Below, in pieces: positions 8,424 through 15,809 of a stretch of 53,776 nt of DNA. Under the pieces are notes generated by a model that was given only the letters and a program-made list of their open reading frames with translations, searched no databases and was not told the DNA's origin. Within the stretch, counting starts at the first letter, position 1. Each line of letters starts with the position of its first letter. Location of the stretch: contig CAJUJK010000026.1 in the NCBI GenBank assembly GCA_910586705.1, forward strand, positions 1-53,776, written 5' to 3'. Both the position numbers and the translations under genes were made by a program. This DNA comes from an uncultured Lachnospiraceae bacterium (GTDB lineage: Bacteria; Bacillota; Clostridia; Lachnospirales; Lachnospiraceae).

Positions 8424-8452
8424 AATATCCACATTTCCTTTCCTGTCAACCA

Positions 8453-8479
8453 TTCCGAATCCGTTCGGAAATCGATTTC
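8453..8479. promoter_or_regulatory. Overlapping operator-like palindromes upstream of malQ
   Basis: TTCCGAA (8453-8459) and TTCGGAA (8464-8470) form a perfect inverted repeat around 4 nt. It shares three bases with GAAATCGATTTC (8468-8479), a perfect 12-bp palindrome with the CG centre typical of LacI-family operators. On the minus strand an AT-rich promoter-like stretch lies just upstream (TTGCTA-17-TAAAAT). Regulation of malQ separately from the ABC genes is an inference. Confidence 0.5.
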
Positions 8480-8550
8480 TATAAAAAATTTTACAATATT
8501 TTGTCGAAATTAGCAAGTTCGATCAGTAATTTTTCCCTGATACAATCTGA

Positions 8551-8577
8551 GGAAGCGGTGAACGAATCAGCGCTTCC
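8551..8577 (-). other. Intercistronic stem-loop between permease gene and malQ
   Basis: GGAAGCG (8551-8557) pairs with CGCTTCC (8571-8577) across 13 nt. No T run follows on the minus strand, so it is more likely a stabilising or attenuating hairpin than a full terminator. Confidence 0.5.
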
Positions 8578-8591
8578 CCATAATCCTCACT

Positions 8592-9428
8592 CTAACCTTT
8601 GACTGCACCTGCAGCCACGCCCTTGATGATGTACTTCTGGCAGGACAGGTAGAAAATGATAACAGGAATAATGCTCATCAGGATCAGCGCCATCGTCGCG
8701 CCCAGATCCACCGTACCGTAGCTTCCCTTCAGATACTGGATATGAATCGGAATCGTGCGGTATTTATTGATATCGAGCACCAGTACAGGCAGCAGATAAT
8801 CGTTCCACACCCACATGATCTCCAGAATGCCCACGGAAATCATGGTCGGCTTCAACATCGGCACAACCACCTGAAAGAAGATTCTCACCGGCCCGCATCC
8901 GTCGATGGATGCCGCCTCCTCCACCTCAAGCGGAATCGCTTTTACAAATCCGACGAACATGAAGATGGCAAGCCCGGCGCCAAACCCCAGATAGACGATC
9001 GAGATCGACAGGGGCGTGTTCAGATGCAGCTTATCCGCCGTCTTGGAGAGCGGGAACATAACCATCTGGAAAGGCACCACCATGGAGAACACGCAGAGGA
9101 AGTAAATCGCCTTGCAGAAGAGGGAATCCACTCTCGCAATATACCACGCCGCCATGGATGTACAGAGCAAAATCAAAAATGTGGAGAGCAAAGTAATCGA
9201 AACACTGTAAAGCACACTGTTCACAAAAGGATAGTTACCGAAGGTCATACCCTTTATGAAGTTGTCAAAACCGGCGCTCATCTCCCCGGTGGGAAGCGCA
9301 AAGGTATCGGTCTTTACAAACGTATTCTGTTTAAACGAGTTCATCACAACCGCCAGCACAGGAAGCACATAGATAATGCTGACTACAGACAATATCACGG
9401 AAAGAATGGTTTTTGTACTCTTTTTCAT
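8592..9428 (-). CDS. Carbohydrate ABC transporter permease, MalG-type (CUT1)
   Basis: Inner-membrane permease of 278 residues with six predicted transmembrane segments. The cytoplasmic EAA loop is EEAASIDGCGPVRIFFQVVV followed by PMLKP, the contact site for the ATPase subunit. It works with the permease at 9428-10333 and the binding protein at 10459-11859 to import a maltodextrin-type sugar. Its ATG overlaps the stop codon of the upstream permease by one base (TAATG), so translation is coupled. No ATPase gene lies in the operon; a shared MsmX/MalK-type ATPase elsewhere is the usual arrangement in Firmicutes. Confidence 0.94.
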   Translation of the reverse strand: MKKSTKTILSVILSVVSIIYVLPVLAVVMNSFKQNTFVKTDTFALPTGEMSAGFDNFIKGMTFGNYPFVNSVLYSVSITLLSTFLILLCTSMAAWYIARVDSLFCKAIYFLCVFSMVVPFQMVMFPLSKTADKLHLNTPLSISIVYLGFGAGLAIFMFVGFVKAIPLEVEEAASIDGCGPVRIFFQVVVPMLKPTMISVGILEIMWVWNDYLLPVLVLDINKYRTIPIHIQYLKGSYGTVDLGATMALILMSIIPVIIFYLSCQKYIIKGVAAGAVKG

Positions 9429-10333
9429 TACTGCTGCACCTCCTTCTTACGCGTATAGCTCAACTGAAGCAGTCCAAGTCCCGCCACCAGAATAAAGAAG
9501 ACTACTGCCTTCGCCTGCGCCACACCCTGAGAAGTCGTGTTGGAACTGTAGAAGGTGTTATAAATATTGAGCGCCAGCATTTCTGTCGTCTTGATGGTCG
9601 TTCCGCCCGGCTGGATGACAAACGGCTGTCCGCCGGTCAACGCCAGGTTCTGGTCAAACAGCTTGAAGCCGTTTGTCAGAGACAGGAAGATACATATCGT
9701 AAAGGAACTCATTACATTCGGAATCGTCACTTTGAAAAGTGTCTGCATGGAAGTCGCGCCGTCGATACGCGCCGCCTCCAGAATATCGCCGGGCACATTC
9801 TGCAGCCCAGCCACGTAGATGATCATCATATAACCGATCTGCTGCCAGCACATCAGGATGATCAGTCCCCAGAAACCGTATTTGCTATCTAACAGAATGG
9901 AAGTCTGATAACGTCCGAGAATACCGTCGAAGATCATTGACCAGATATAACCTAATACGATACCACCGATCAGGTTCGGCATAAAGAACACGGTACGGAA
10001 CAGATTACTTCCCTTAATTTCCAATGTCAGAATGTATGCCACGATAAACGCCAGTACATTGATAAAGACAAGCGATACAATGGCGAACATTGCCGTATAC
10101 CAGAATGCGTGACGGAAAGAAGCATCCTGAAAAGTTTTGATATAGTTGCCAAAACCGATGAATTTCGCGTCGGATATCAAACGGAACTGGCACATGGACA
10201 GCCAGATACCTTGAATGAAAGGCCAGACAAATCCGATGATGAATGCAATAAGTACAGGACCCATAAAGAGAAATCCCCAGCGTTTCGTCGCCTTCTGAAG
10301 AGAATTCGTGGCGGTTATTTTTTTGCTTTTCAT
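9428..10333 (-). CDS. Carbohydrate ABC transporter permease, MalF-type (CUT1)
   Basis: Membrane permease of 301 residues. After a short basic N-terminus (MKSKKITATNSLQKATKRWG) comes a first transmembrane helix, FLFMGPVLIAFIIGFVWPF, then five more. The EAA motif is EAARIDGATSMQTLFKVTIP. It pairs with the MalG-type subunit encoded next. The gene follows the binding-protein gene after a stem-loop gap of about 125 nt, the usual order for CUT1 operons. Substrate assignment to maltodextrins comes from the neighbouring malQ, not from this protein. Confidence 0.94.
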   Translation of the reverse strand: MKSKKITATNSLQKATKRWGFLFMGPVLIAFIIGFVWPFIQGIWLSMCQFRLISDAKFIGFGNYIKTFQDASFRHAFWYTAMFAIVSLVFINVLAFIVAYILTLEIKGSNLFRTVFFMPNLIGGIVLGYIWSMIFDGILGRYQTSILLDSKYGFWGLIILMCWQQIGYMMIIYVAGLQNVPGDILEAARIDGATSMQTLFKVTIPNVMSSFTICIFLSLTNGFKLFDQNLALTGGQPFVIQPGGTTIKTTEMLALNIYNTFYSSNTTSQGVAQAKAVVFFILVAGLGLLQLSYTRKKEVQQ

Positions 10334-10383
10334 GGTATCACCCCCTGATTTATTTCTGTTAACATGTAAAATTTCATTTAAGA

Positions 10384-10416
10384 AGGCGGAACGGATATCA
10401 CCGCCCCGCCGCCTTT
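10384..10416 (-). other. Intercistronic stem-loop after the binding-protein gene
   Basis: AAGGCGG (10384-10390) pairs with CCGCCTT (10410-10416). There is no proper T tract. Hairpins at this position usually let the binding-protein transcript accumulate above the permease transcript. Confidence 0.55.
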
Positions 10417-10458
10417 ATAATACATTATTATAAATTTACTTCATTATTGGCTTGTTGT

Positions 10459-11859
10459 TTAGTTGTTTACTGCGTTGTACTCTGCTGCCCAGCCGTCTAC
10501 GAATGCTGTGCGGACGGTCTCCCAGTTTGCGTCAGACTGGTCTGCGTTGTACTGGTTCAGAGCGCTCACCAGCGTAGCACGGTAGGAATCTACGTTAGGC
10601 TGGAAGTTGGTTGCCCAGTTCATAACATAACATCCGTCTGAGGTGTACTTGTCAGCCGCTGCGAGGAATCCGTTGGTGGACTCTGCTGCGGACTTGTAAG
10701 GCATAACGCCGAAGGTGTCAACCAGCTTGCGGGAAGCGTCGGGGTCTGTCACACACCAAACCATGAAGTCCATGGTAGCCTGCTGATCCTCTGCGGAAGC
10801 CTTGCTGTTGATTGCCCAGCAGTTCTCGGTACCGCAGTTCAAACCTGCCTTTTCCTCGCCTGCAACGCCACAGTAGTAAGGGATCATCGTTGCGTTCGGC
10901 ACATCCGCCTTAACTGCCTCATACTCCCAGGAACCGTTTACGAAGAACGCTGCCTGACCTGTCTTAAACTCGTTCTCTGCGTCATGTCCGCCGGTTGCCA
11001 GCTCCTTGGGATCTGTCAGGCTGTTGTTGATGCAAAGGTCATACAGGTTCTTGAAGTTGTCCATATACTTGCCGGAGATGGTAGGCGGGCACTCTGTCCA
11101 GGCCGTTCCCTCCTGCTCATAGTAGTACTCGAGGTTCGCCATATGACCCGTAAATCTCCAGGAGGAAGAATCATCCATGTCGGAGGAGGAGAAAGCGTCG
11201 AACCCAAGCTCGCCTGCGCGTGCGTGAATGTCCTCTGCCACTGCCTTCAAGCCGTCGAAGTTCTTGATCTCATCCATGGTGTGACCTGCTTTTTCGATCA
11301 GATCCGGATTTACGATGATGCCGTAGCACTCATAGCAGTAACCGATGGAAACCAACTTCCCTGTCTCATCATAAAGATTGTAAGCGTCTGTGTTCAGCTC
11401 GTTTGCGATCGCCGTGCCGTTCAGATCCAGCGCGTAGTCTTTCCAGTCTTTCACACCGGCCTGATTACCGATGACAAACAGTGTCGGAGGCGCGGATTTA
11501 TCCATCTCGGATAACAGTGTGGTGGAGTATGTGCCGGAAGCCGCGGTTACTACCTTTACCTCAACGCCGGTCTTTGCCGTGTAATCAGAAGCAACCTCCT
11601 GCAATACCTCGTCGGACTCGGGCTTGAAGTTCAGCCAGTAAACCGAACCGCCGCCTGCTGCCGGAGCAGCCGCCTCACCAGAATCACCGCTGTCTGCCGC
11701 GGGTGCCTCTGCCGCGGAATCGTCCGCCGCGGGCGCCTCTGCTGCGGAATCGTCCGCCGCGGGCGCCTGTGCGCCGCCGTTGTCAGAACCGCCACAGCCT
11801 GCTAACATAGTCGTGATCATCGCTGCACAAAGCATCGTGCTAACAAGTTTCTTTTTCAT
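10459..11859 (-). CDS. Sugar ABC transporter substrate-binding lipoprotein (CUT1 family)
   Basis: Secreted lipoprotein of 466 residues. The signal peptide is MKKKLVSTMLCAAMITTMLA ending in the lipobox LAGC, so Cys22 would be lipidated. A low-complexity tether of Ala, Pro, Asp, Glu and Ser follows (residues 31-57). The rest is a type-1 extracellular solute-binding fold, with the TGQAAFFVNGSWEYEAVK stretch typical of MalE/UgpB-like proteins. It captures sugar outside the cell for the two permeases downstream. GGGAGAGG lies 8 nt before the ATG. The gene is first in the operon, behind the promoter at 11970-11998 and the operator array at 11908-11956. Confidence 0.94.
   Translation of the reverse strand: MKKKLVSTMLCAAMITTMLAGCGGSDNGGAQAPAADDSAAEAPAADDSAAEAPAADSGDSGEAAAPAAGGGSVYWLNFKPESDEVLQEVASDYTAKTGVEVKVVTAASGTYSTTLLSEMDKSAPPTLFVIGNQAGVKDWKDYALDLNGTAIANELNTDAYNLYDETGKLVSIGYCYECYGIIVNPDLIEKAGHTMDEIKNFDGLKAVAEDIHARAGELGFDAFSSSDMDDSSSWRFTGHMANLEYYYEQEGTAWTECPPTISGKYMDNFKNLYDLCINNSLTDPKELATGGHDAENEFKTGQAAFFVNGSWEYEAVKADVPNATMIPYYCGVAGEEKAGLNCGTENCWAINSKASAEDQQATMDFMVWCVTDPDASRKLVDTFGVMPYKSAAESTNGFLAAADKYTSDGCYVMNWATNFQPNVDSYRATLVSALNQYNADQSDANWETVRTAFVDGWAAEYNAVNN
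11689..11769 (-). repeat. 30-bp tandem repeat in the lipoprotein tether
   Basis: Residues 31-57 of the binding protein are two full copies and one partial copy of a ten-residue unit, (Q/E)APAADDSAA. The DNA copies are nearly identical, so the tether length could change by slippage or recombination without shifting frame. Confidence 0.75.
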
Positions 11860-11907
11860 TGTTTTTTCCTCTCCCTTTCAATAATTGAAATGTTGGTTGG
11901 TTGTTTT

Positions 11908-11956
11908 GGAAACGTTTGCGGTAACGGTTTCGGTATCGTCCCCGGTAACGTTTCCG
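11908..11956. promoter_or_regulatory. Array of LacI-family operator-like sites
   Basis: On the plus strand: GGAAACGTTTGC (11908-11919), GGTAACGGTTTCGG (11920-11933), a weak GGTATCG (11932-11938) and GGTAACGTTTCC (11944-11955). All share the pattern GG(T/A)AACG(T/G)TT(C/G)C with a central CG. The best two are 36 bp apart centre to centre. They lie just downstream of the likely start point (about 11963), which suggests repression by roadblock. The LacI protein at 5761-6795 is the obvious candidate ligand. Confidence 0.7.
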
Positions 11957-11969
11957 TTTGCTTGAATTT

Positions 11970-11998
11970 AATATAACACCATCCCGTCATTCTGACAA
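11970..11998 (-). promoter_or_regulatory. Sigma-A promoter of the sugar ABC operon
   Basis: Minus strand TTGTCA (11993-11998), 17 nt spacer, TATATT (11970-11975). The leader to the ATG at 11859 would be about 105 nt and contains the operator array. Confidence 0.8.
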
Positions 11999-12093
11999 GA
12001 GGTTTTTTCTATTTGTTTCCATTTTTGCCATTTTAGATAGAAATTATGCAGACAGTTTATGCACTTTGCACATGGCCGCTTTATAACTCTGGC

Positions 12094-13977
12094 TTACTGC
12101 CTGCTCTGCAAGAATGCCAGAAACGCCGCCTCAGGTAACGGCTTTGAGAAATAGTAACCTTGAATATAGTCGATGGAAAGCTCTTCCATTGCAAGATACT
12201 GCTCTTCGGTCTCGATTCCCTCCGACACGATCTTCAGTTTCATGCCGTGGATCATCTGCATTGCCGCATTCATCACATACTTCGCCTTCTCATCTTGAAA
12301 GAATGCCTGACTCATCTCCCGGTCAAACTTCACGATATTGACCGGCATATCCACGATATAGTTCAGATTGGACTGCCCCGTGCCGAAGTCATCCAGCGAA
12401 AAATACACCCCGTACTCCATCAGCCTGCGCATGTTTTCGAGAAGCGTCTTTTTCGCCGCCATGGACGCGGACTCCGTGATCTCCAGATTGATGTATCTGG
12501 GATTGATCTGATATTTCTCCATGATGCCTATGTAATCGTCCGCCAGCCCCGGATAGCCACACTGGACAACCGACAGGTTTACTTCTATATAATGCAGCCC
12601 GTACTGCTCAAGCTGCTCCTTCATAAAGAAACGGCACACCTTCTCAAACACGATTTCCCCGAGTTGCAGAATCTTTCCGTTGGCCTCCGCCACGGCGATA
12701 AATGCGCCCGGCGGCACCAGATTCCCGTCCCGGTCCCGCATTCTCACCAGCGCCTCCGCGCTCACAAACTTCTTCGCCTTGGTGGAAAAAATGGGCTGGT
12801 AATATACTTCGATCCGGTCCTCCTTCATCGCCTCGTCAAGCATCTGCTCCATGCTCTTTTCCTTCCGCATCTGCTCCACGAAATCGAAATCCACTTCCTT
12901 GAAATTGGTGGCGCTGTGGTCGCTGCTTTTCCAACGCGCGTACTGCATCAGATGTACCATCTCCTGATAGTCGCCCACCATAGCCGCGTCCGGCATATAG
13001 GTGAACGCCGCCTGCGCCATGCCGCCCAGCTCCCTTCTGCCGTACTCCACGAAACTTCTGACTTTTTCAACGGTGTCATCCACGTGTTCCATATCCTCAA
13101 AGATCATCCACACTTCATCGTCAGCCATCTTAAACACTCTGGTGTTGTCCAGTTTCGGCAGTCTCTTTGCAAAAGCCGCCATCACCGCCTGTTCTCTCGC
13201 CCCCTCGTCCGCCTGACTGATGCCCAGATTCCACCAGATAGACATAAGGGAAAAAGATTTCTTTTCATTATAAAGTTTTCTCGCGTAGAGAAGCAGACCG
13301 TCCTGATTAAACAGTCCCGTCACGGCGTCCGTCAGATACTCGGGATTTTCCAGCCGGAAAAAGATGACCAGCACACCCAGAGCGCCGGCATAGCCCACAA
13401 GCAGCAGTTCATTGTTAAAAAACTGCACCACCGCCGCCGCAAGCCAGAGCGCCAGCCATGAGAGAATCACCTGACTTCTCCTGTGGTTTGCCTGTTTCCG
13501 CTTCGCCAGCGTAAAGACAATATTCACGAGGATAAACATGCCTGTGAAAAGATAGGTCACCATCACGGCAGGTCCCGCCGTATACACCACCCTGCCCATC
13601 TTGTAAATGCCAAGGGGCAGACCTGCGATCACACAGCACCCCGACAGCCACGCCACGCCCCCGGTTGCTGCGATCCGCCAAAGCTTTTTCTTATCCTCAT
13701 ACACATCCGTGCACTCGTACCAGAACCCGGCAAGACCTACCAGCACAATGGACATCAGGTACGCCTTACAGATGACGTACACCGCCCCCCTGTAATCCAG
13801 AAGCAGCCGCACGATCGCCCATATGGAAAGCATATCCAGAAAAATACAGAGCAACATACACAGCATAAGCACCTGAAATCCGATCTGGGTGTTCAGCCGG
13901 AGCGACTCGTATCTTCTGTAAAACAGAAACATTATGACTAGTAAAATTATTCCGCAAATCTGCGCCTGCACATTCAT
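12094..13977 (-). CDS. Membrane EAL-domain protein, probable c-di-GMP phosphodiesterase with degenerate GGDEF
   Basis: 627 residues. About seven transmembrane helices form the first 210 residues. A GGDEF-like domain follows in which the signature is degraded to MADDEVWMIF, so it should not synthesise c-di-GMP. The EAL domain covers about residues 365-620 and keeps the metal and catalytic motifs: SAEALVRM, INLEITESA, SLDDFGTGQSN, VKFDREM, VSEGIETEEQ and IQGYYFSKPLP. Its job would be hydrolysis of c-di-GMP to pGpG in response to a membrane signal. AGGAG lies 9 nt before the ATG. It follows the HAD phosphatase by 15 nt, so the two form an operon from the promoter at 14841-14870. Confidence 0.92.
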   Translation of the reverse strand: MNVQAQICGIILLVIMFLFYRRYESLRLNTQIGFQVLMLCMLLCIFLDMLSIWAIVRLLLDYRGAVYVICKAYLMSIVLVGLAGFWYECTDVYEDKKKLWRIAATGGVAWLSGCCVIAGLPLGIYKMGRVVYTAGPAVMVTYLFTGMFILVNIVFTLAKRKQANHRRSQVILSWLALWLAAAVVQFFNNELLLVGYAGALGVLVIFFRLENPEYLTDAVTGLFNQDGLLLYARKLYNEKKSFSLMSIWWNLGISQADEGAREQAVMAAFAKRLPKLDNTRVFKMADDEVWMIFEDMEHVDDTVEKVRSFVEYGRRELGGMAQAAFTYMPDAAMVGDYQEMVHLMQYARWKSSDHSATNFKEVDFDFVEQMRKEKSMEQMLDEAMKEDRIEVYYQPIFSTKAKKFVSAEALVRMRDRDGNLVPPGAFIAVAEANGKILQLGEIVFEKVCRFFMKEQLEQYGLHYIEVNLSVVQCGYPGLADDYIGIMEKYQINPRYINLEITESASMAAKKTLLENMRRLMEYGVYFSLDDFGTGQSNLNYIVDMPVNIVKFDREMSQAFFQDEKAKYVMNAAMQMIHGMKLKIVSEGIETEEQYLAMEELSIDYIQGYYFSKPLPEAAFLAFLQSRQ

Positions 13978-13992
13978 GTCTGGTCTCTCCTT

Positions 13993-14811
13993 TTATAGAA
14001 AGGGAATCATCTCCCGCACCGATGAAAAAATCAGATGCGGTTTTACCTCCGAGTCACGCACATCTTCCAGAGACGCCTCCCCGCTCAGGACAAGCACGCT
14101 CTGTAATCCGTGGTTCCTGCCCGCCGCGATATCCGTATACAGACGGTCCCCAACCATGGCAATGCGGCTCCTCTCAGCGTTGACCCTAGTGGTCAAATAA
14201 TCAATGATATCCGCGTTCGGCTTGCCGATCACCCTGTCGGGATAGCGGAAGGCAGAAGCGTGGATAAATGCGTGGATCGCGCCGGCGTCCGGGATAAAAC
14301 CGTCCTCCGTGGGACAGTTGTAATCCGGATGGGTCGCCAGATAGGGAAGCCCCGCACGCACGAAATCACAGACTCTGCACATTTTTCCATAGTCGAGCGA
14401 AGTGTCAAAGGCAGTCACCACCACATCCGGGGTATCCTCCTCCAGAACGATGCCCGCCTCAGAAAACTCTTGCCGCAGAAGCGCGTTCCCCAGAAGAAAT
14501 ACCTTTTTCCCCGGGAAATGCCGCTGCAGGTAATGGATCGTCGCCTGCCCCGAGGTGACGATTTTTTCCTCCCCCACGCAAAGCCCCATCCGCTCCAGTT
14601 TCTCCACATAGACCGCCGCGTTTTTGGAAGAATTGTTGGTCAGAAAGACATAGTTTCTGCCGGACGCCTCTATACGTTCCAGAAATGCCTTCGCGCCGTC
14701 AATCCACCGCTCCCCCAGATAGATCGTGCCGTCCATATCGAGCGCAAAACATTTCACCTGTGAAAGAATGCCTGCCGGATCTTCGTTTACCTCAGGAATG
14801 TTTTGTTGCAT
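13993..14811 (-). CDS. HAD-IIA family phosphatase (NagD-like)
   Basis: Cytosolic 272-residue phosphatase. Motif I is FALDMDGTIYLGERW (Asp nucleophile and acid/base), motif II is VFLTNNSSKN, motif III is GKPNADII and motif IV is MVGDRLYTDIAAGRNHG. The spacing puts the cap between motifs II and III, as in the NagD/p-nitrophenyl phosphatase subgroup. Such enzymes dephosphorylate sugar phosphates or nucleotides; the substrate is not predictable here. It is first in a two-gene operon with the EAL protein. The ATG at 14809-14811 has GGAG about 9 nt upstream. Confidence 0.92.
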   Translation of the reverse strand: MQQNIPEVNEDPAGILSQVKCFALDMDGTIYLGERWIDGAKAFLERIEASGRNYVFLTNNSSKNAAVYVEKLERMGLCVGEEKIVTSGQATIHYLQRHFPGKKVFLLGNALLRQEFSEAGIVLEEDTPDVVVTAFDTSLDYGKMCRVCDFVRAGLPYLATHPDYNCPTEDGFIPDAGAIHAFIHASAFRYPDRVIGKPNADIIDYLTTRVNAERSRIAMVGDRLYTDIAAGRNHGLQSVLVLSGEASLEDVRDSEVKPHLIFSSVREMIPFL

Positions 14812-14840
14812 ACCTATAGCTCCTCGTCTCTTTTGCGGTT

Positions 14841-14870
14841 ATTATATCATCTATCCCCTGCTCTCTGCAA
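14841..14870 (-). promoter_or_regulatory. Sigma-A promoter of the HAD-EAL operon
   Basis: Minus strand TTGCAG (14865-14870), 18 nt spacer, perfect TATAAT (14841-14846) with a TG one base upstream (extended -10). Confidence 0.75.
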
Positions 14871-14920
14871 TACCAGCCATTCCCGCAAAAGTGTGCCCTC
14901 TTTTCTTCTTTCTTCCGGGG

Positions 14921-14929
14921 TGCTATACT
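14921..14929 (+). promoter_or_regulatory. Extended -10 promoter of the DUF6062 gene
   Basis: TGCTATACT is an extended -10 element (TG-N-TATACT) 47 nt upstream of the ATG. No good -35 is visible at the right distance. Confidence 0.4.
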
Positions 14930-14975
14930 TGATGGTGAGAATACCGAAACTGTTTCCGCGAAAGGAGCCTTACCC

Positions 14976-15737
14976 ATGAAAGAAAAACTCTACACCATCC
15001 CCTTAAACGACGCCATCAACGCGCAGGACGAATGCCCCTTCTGCTTTATAGAACGCAATGTGGAACAGGATCTTCTGGATTTCGTCCTCGGCTCCGGCTC
15101 CTCCTACATGGAGAGCGACGTGCGGGTACAGACCGATCAGGAAGGGTTTTGCAGAACGCACTTCAAGAAAATGTTCGACTACGGCAATACGCTTGGAAAC
15201 GCATGGATTTTAAAAACGCATTACCAGCAGATGAACCGGGAGCTCCATGAAAAAATAAAGGCGTTTTCGCCCGGCAGAACTTCCCTCAAGGATAAATTCA
15301 GGAAACAGACACAGCGCATGAACCCCATCGGCATCTGGGCGGCGGAAAAAGACGCGTCCTGCTATATCTGCAAACGCTATGCGGACACATACGAACGCTA
15401 TCTGGACACCTTTTTCGTCATGTTCAAAAAAGATACGGAATTTCGCACAAAAGTAAAGGAAAGCAAAGGGTTCTGCCTGCACCACTTCGGCGATCTGTGC
15501 GAAGCGGCGGACAGCCGGCTGAATGACAAGGAGAAAAAAGAGTTCTATGACATGGTTTTCCCGCTGATGGAGGAAAATATGGCGCGCCTCTCCGAGGACG
15601 TTTCATGGCTCGTGGAAAAATTTGATTACCGCAACAAAGACGCTGACTGGAAGAACTCAAAAGACGCCATCCAGCGCGGAATGCAGAAACTGAAAGGCGG
15701 ATTTCCCGCCGACCCGCCGTATCAGGCGAATAAATAA
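14976..15737 (+). CDS. DUF6062 family protein
   Basis: Cytosolic 253-residue protein, recognised as DUF6062 from its N-terminal layout. It contains ordered Cys/His pairs: CPFC near residue 21, CRTHF about residue 50, CYIC about residue 128 and CLHHF about residue 168. These could bind a metal or iron-sulfur cluster, but no catalytic motif is recognised and the function is unknown. AAAGGAG lies 8 nt before the ATG. It is a single-gene unit with its own terminator (15745-15783), convergent with the giant surface-protein gene. Confidence 0.85.
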   Translation: MKEKLYTIPLNDAINAQDECPFCFIERNVEQDLLDFVLGSGSSYMESDVRVQTDQEGFCRTHFKKMFDYGNTLGNAWILKTHYQQMNRELHEKIKAFSPGRTSLKDKFRKQTQRMNPIGIWAAEKDASCYICKRYADTYERYLDTFFVMFKKDTEFRTKVKESKGFCLHHFGDLCEAADSRLNDKEKKEFYDMVFPLMEENMARLSEDVSWLVEKFDYRNKDADWKNSKDAIQRGMQKLKGGFPADPPYQANK

Positions 15738-15744
15738 GAAGGCA

Positions 15745-15783
15745 AGGAGGCATTCTTCTCACGAAGGATACCTCCTCTTTTTT
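15745..15783 (+). terminator. Rho-independent terminator after the DUF6062 gene
   Basis: AGGAGGCA pairs with TACCTCCT (one mismatch), enclosing CTTC-TCAC-GAAG, and a T run follows at 15778-15783. On the other strand it may also help end the giant gene, although the T run there is poor. Confidence 0.75.
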
Positions 15784-15809
15784 GCAGTTCTTTTGATAAC
15801 GGCTTCCTC

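Noticed and set aside
12160..13461. 433-codon plus-strand frame opposite the EAL protein
   Set aside because: Antisense shadow of a well-supported gene; composition is His/Leu/Arg-rich with no domain.
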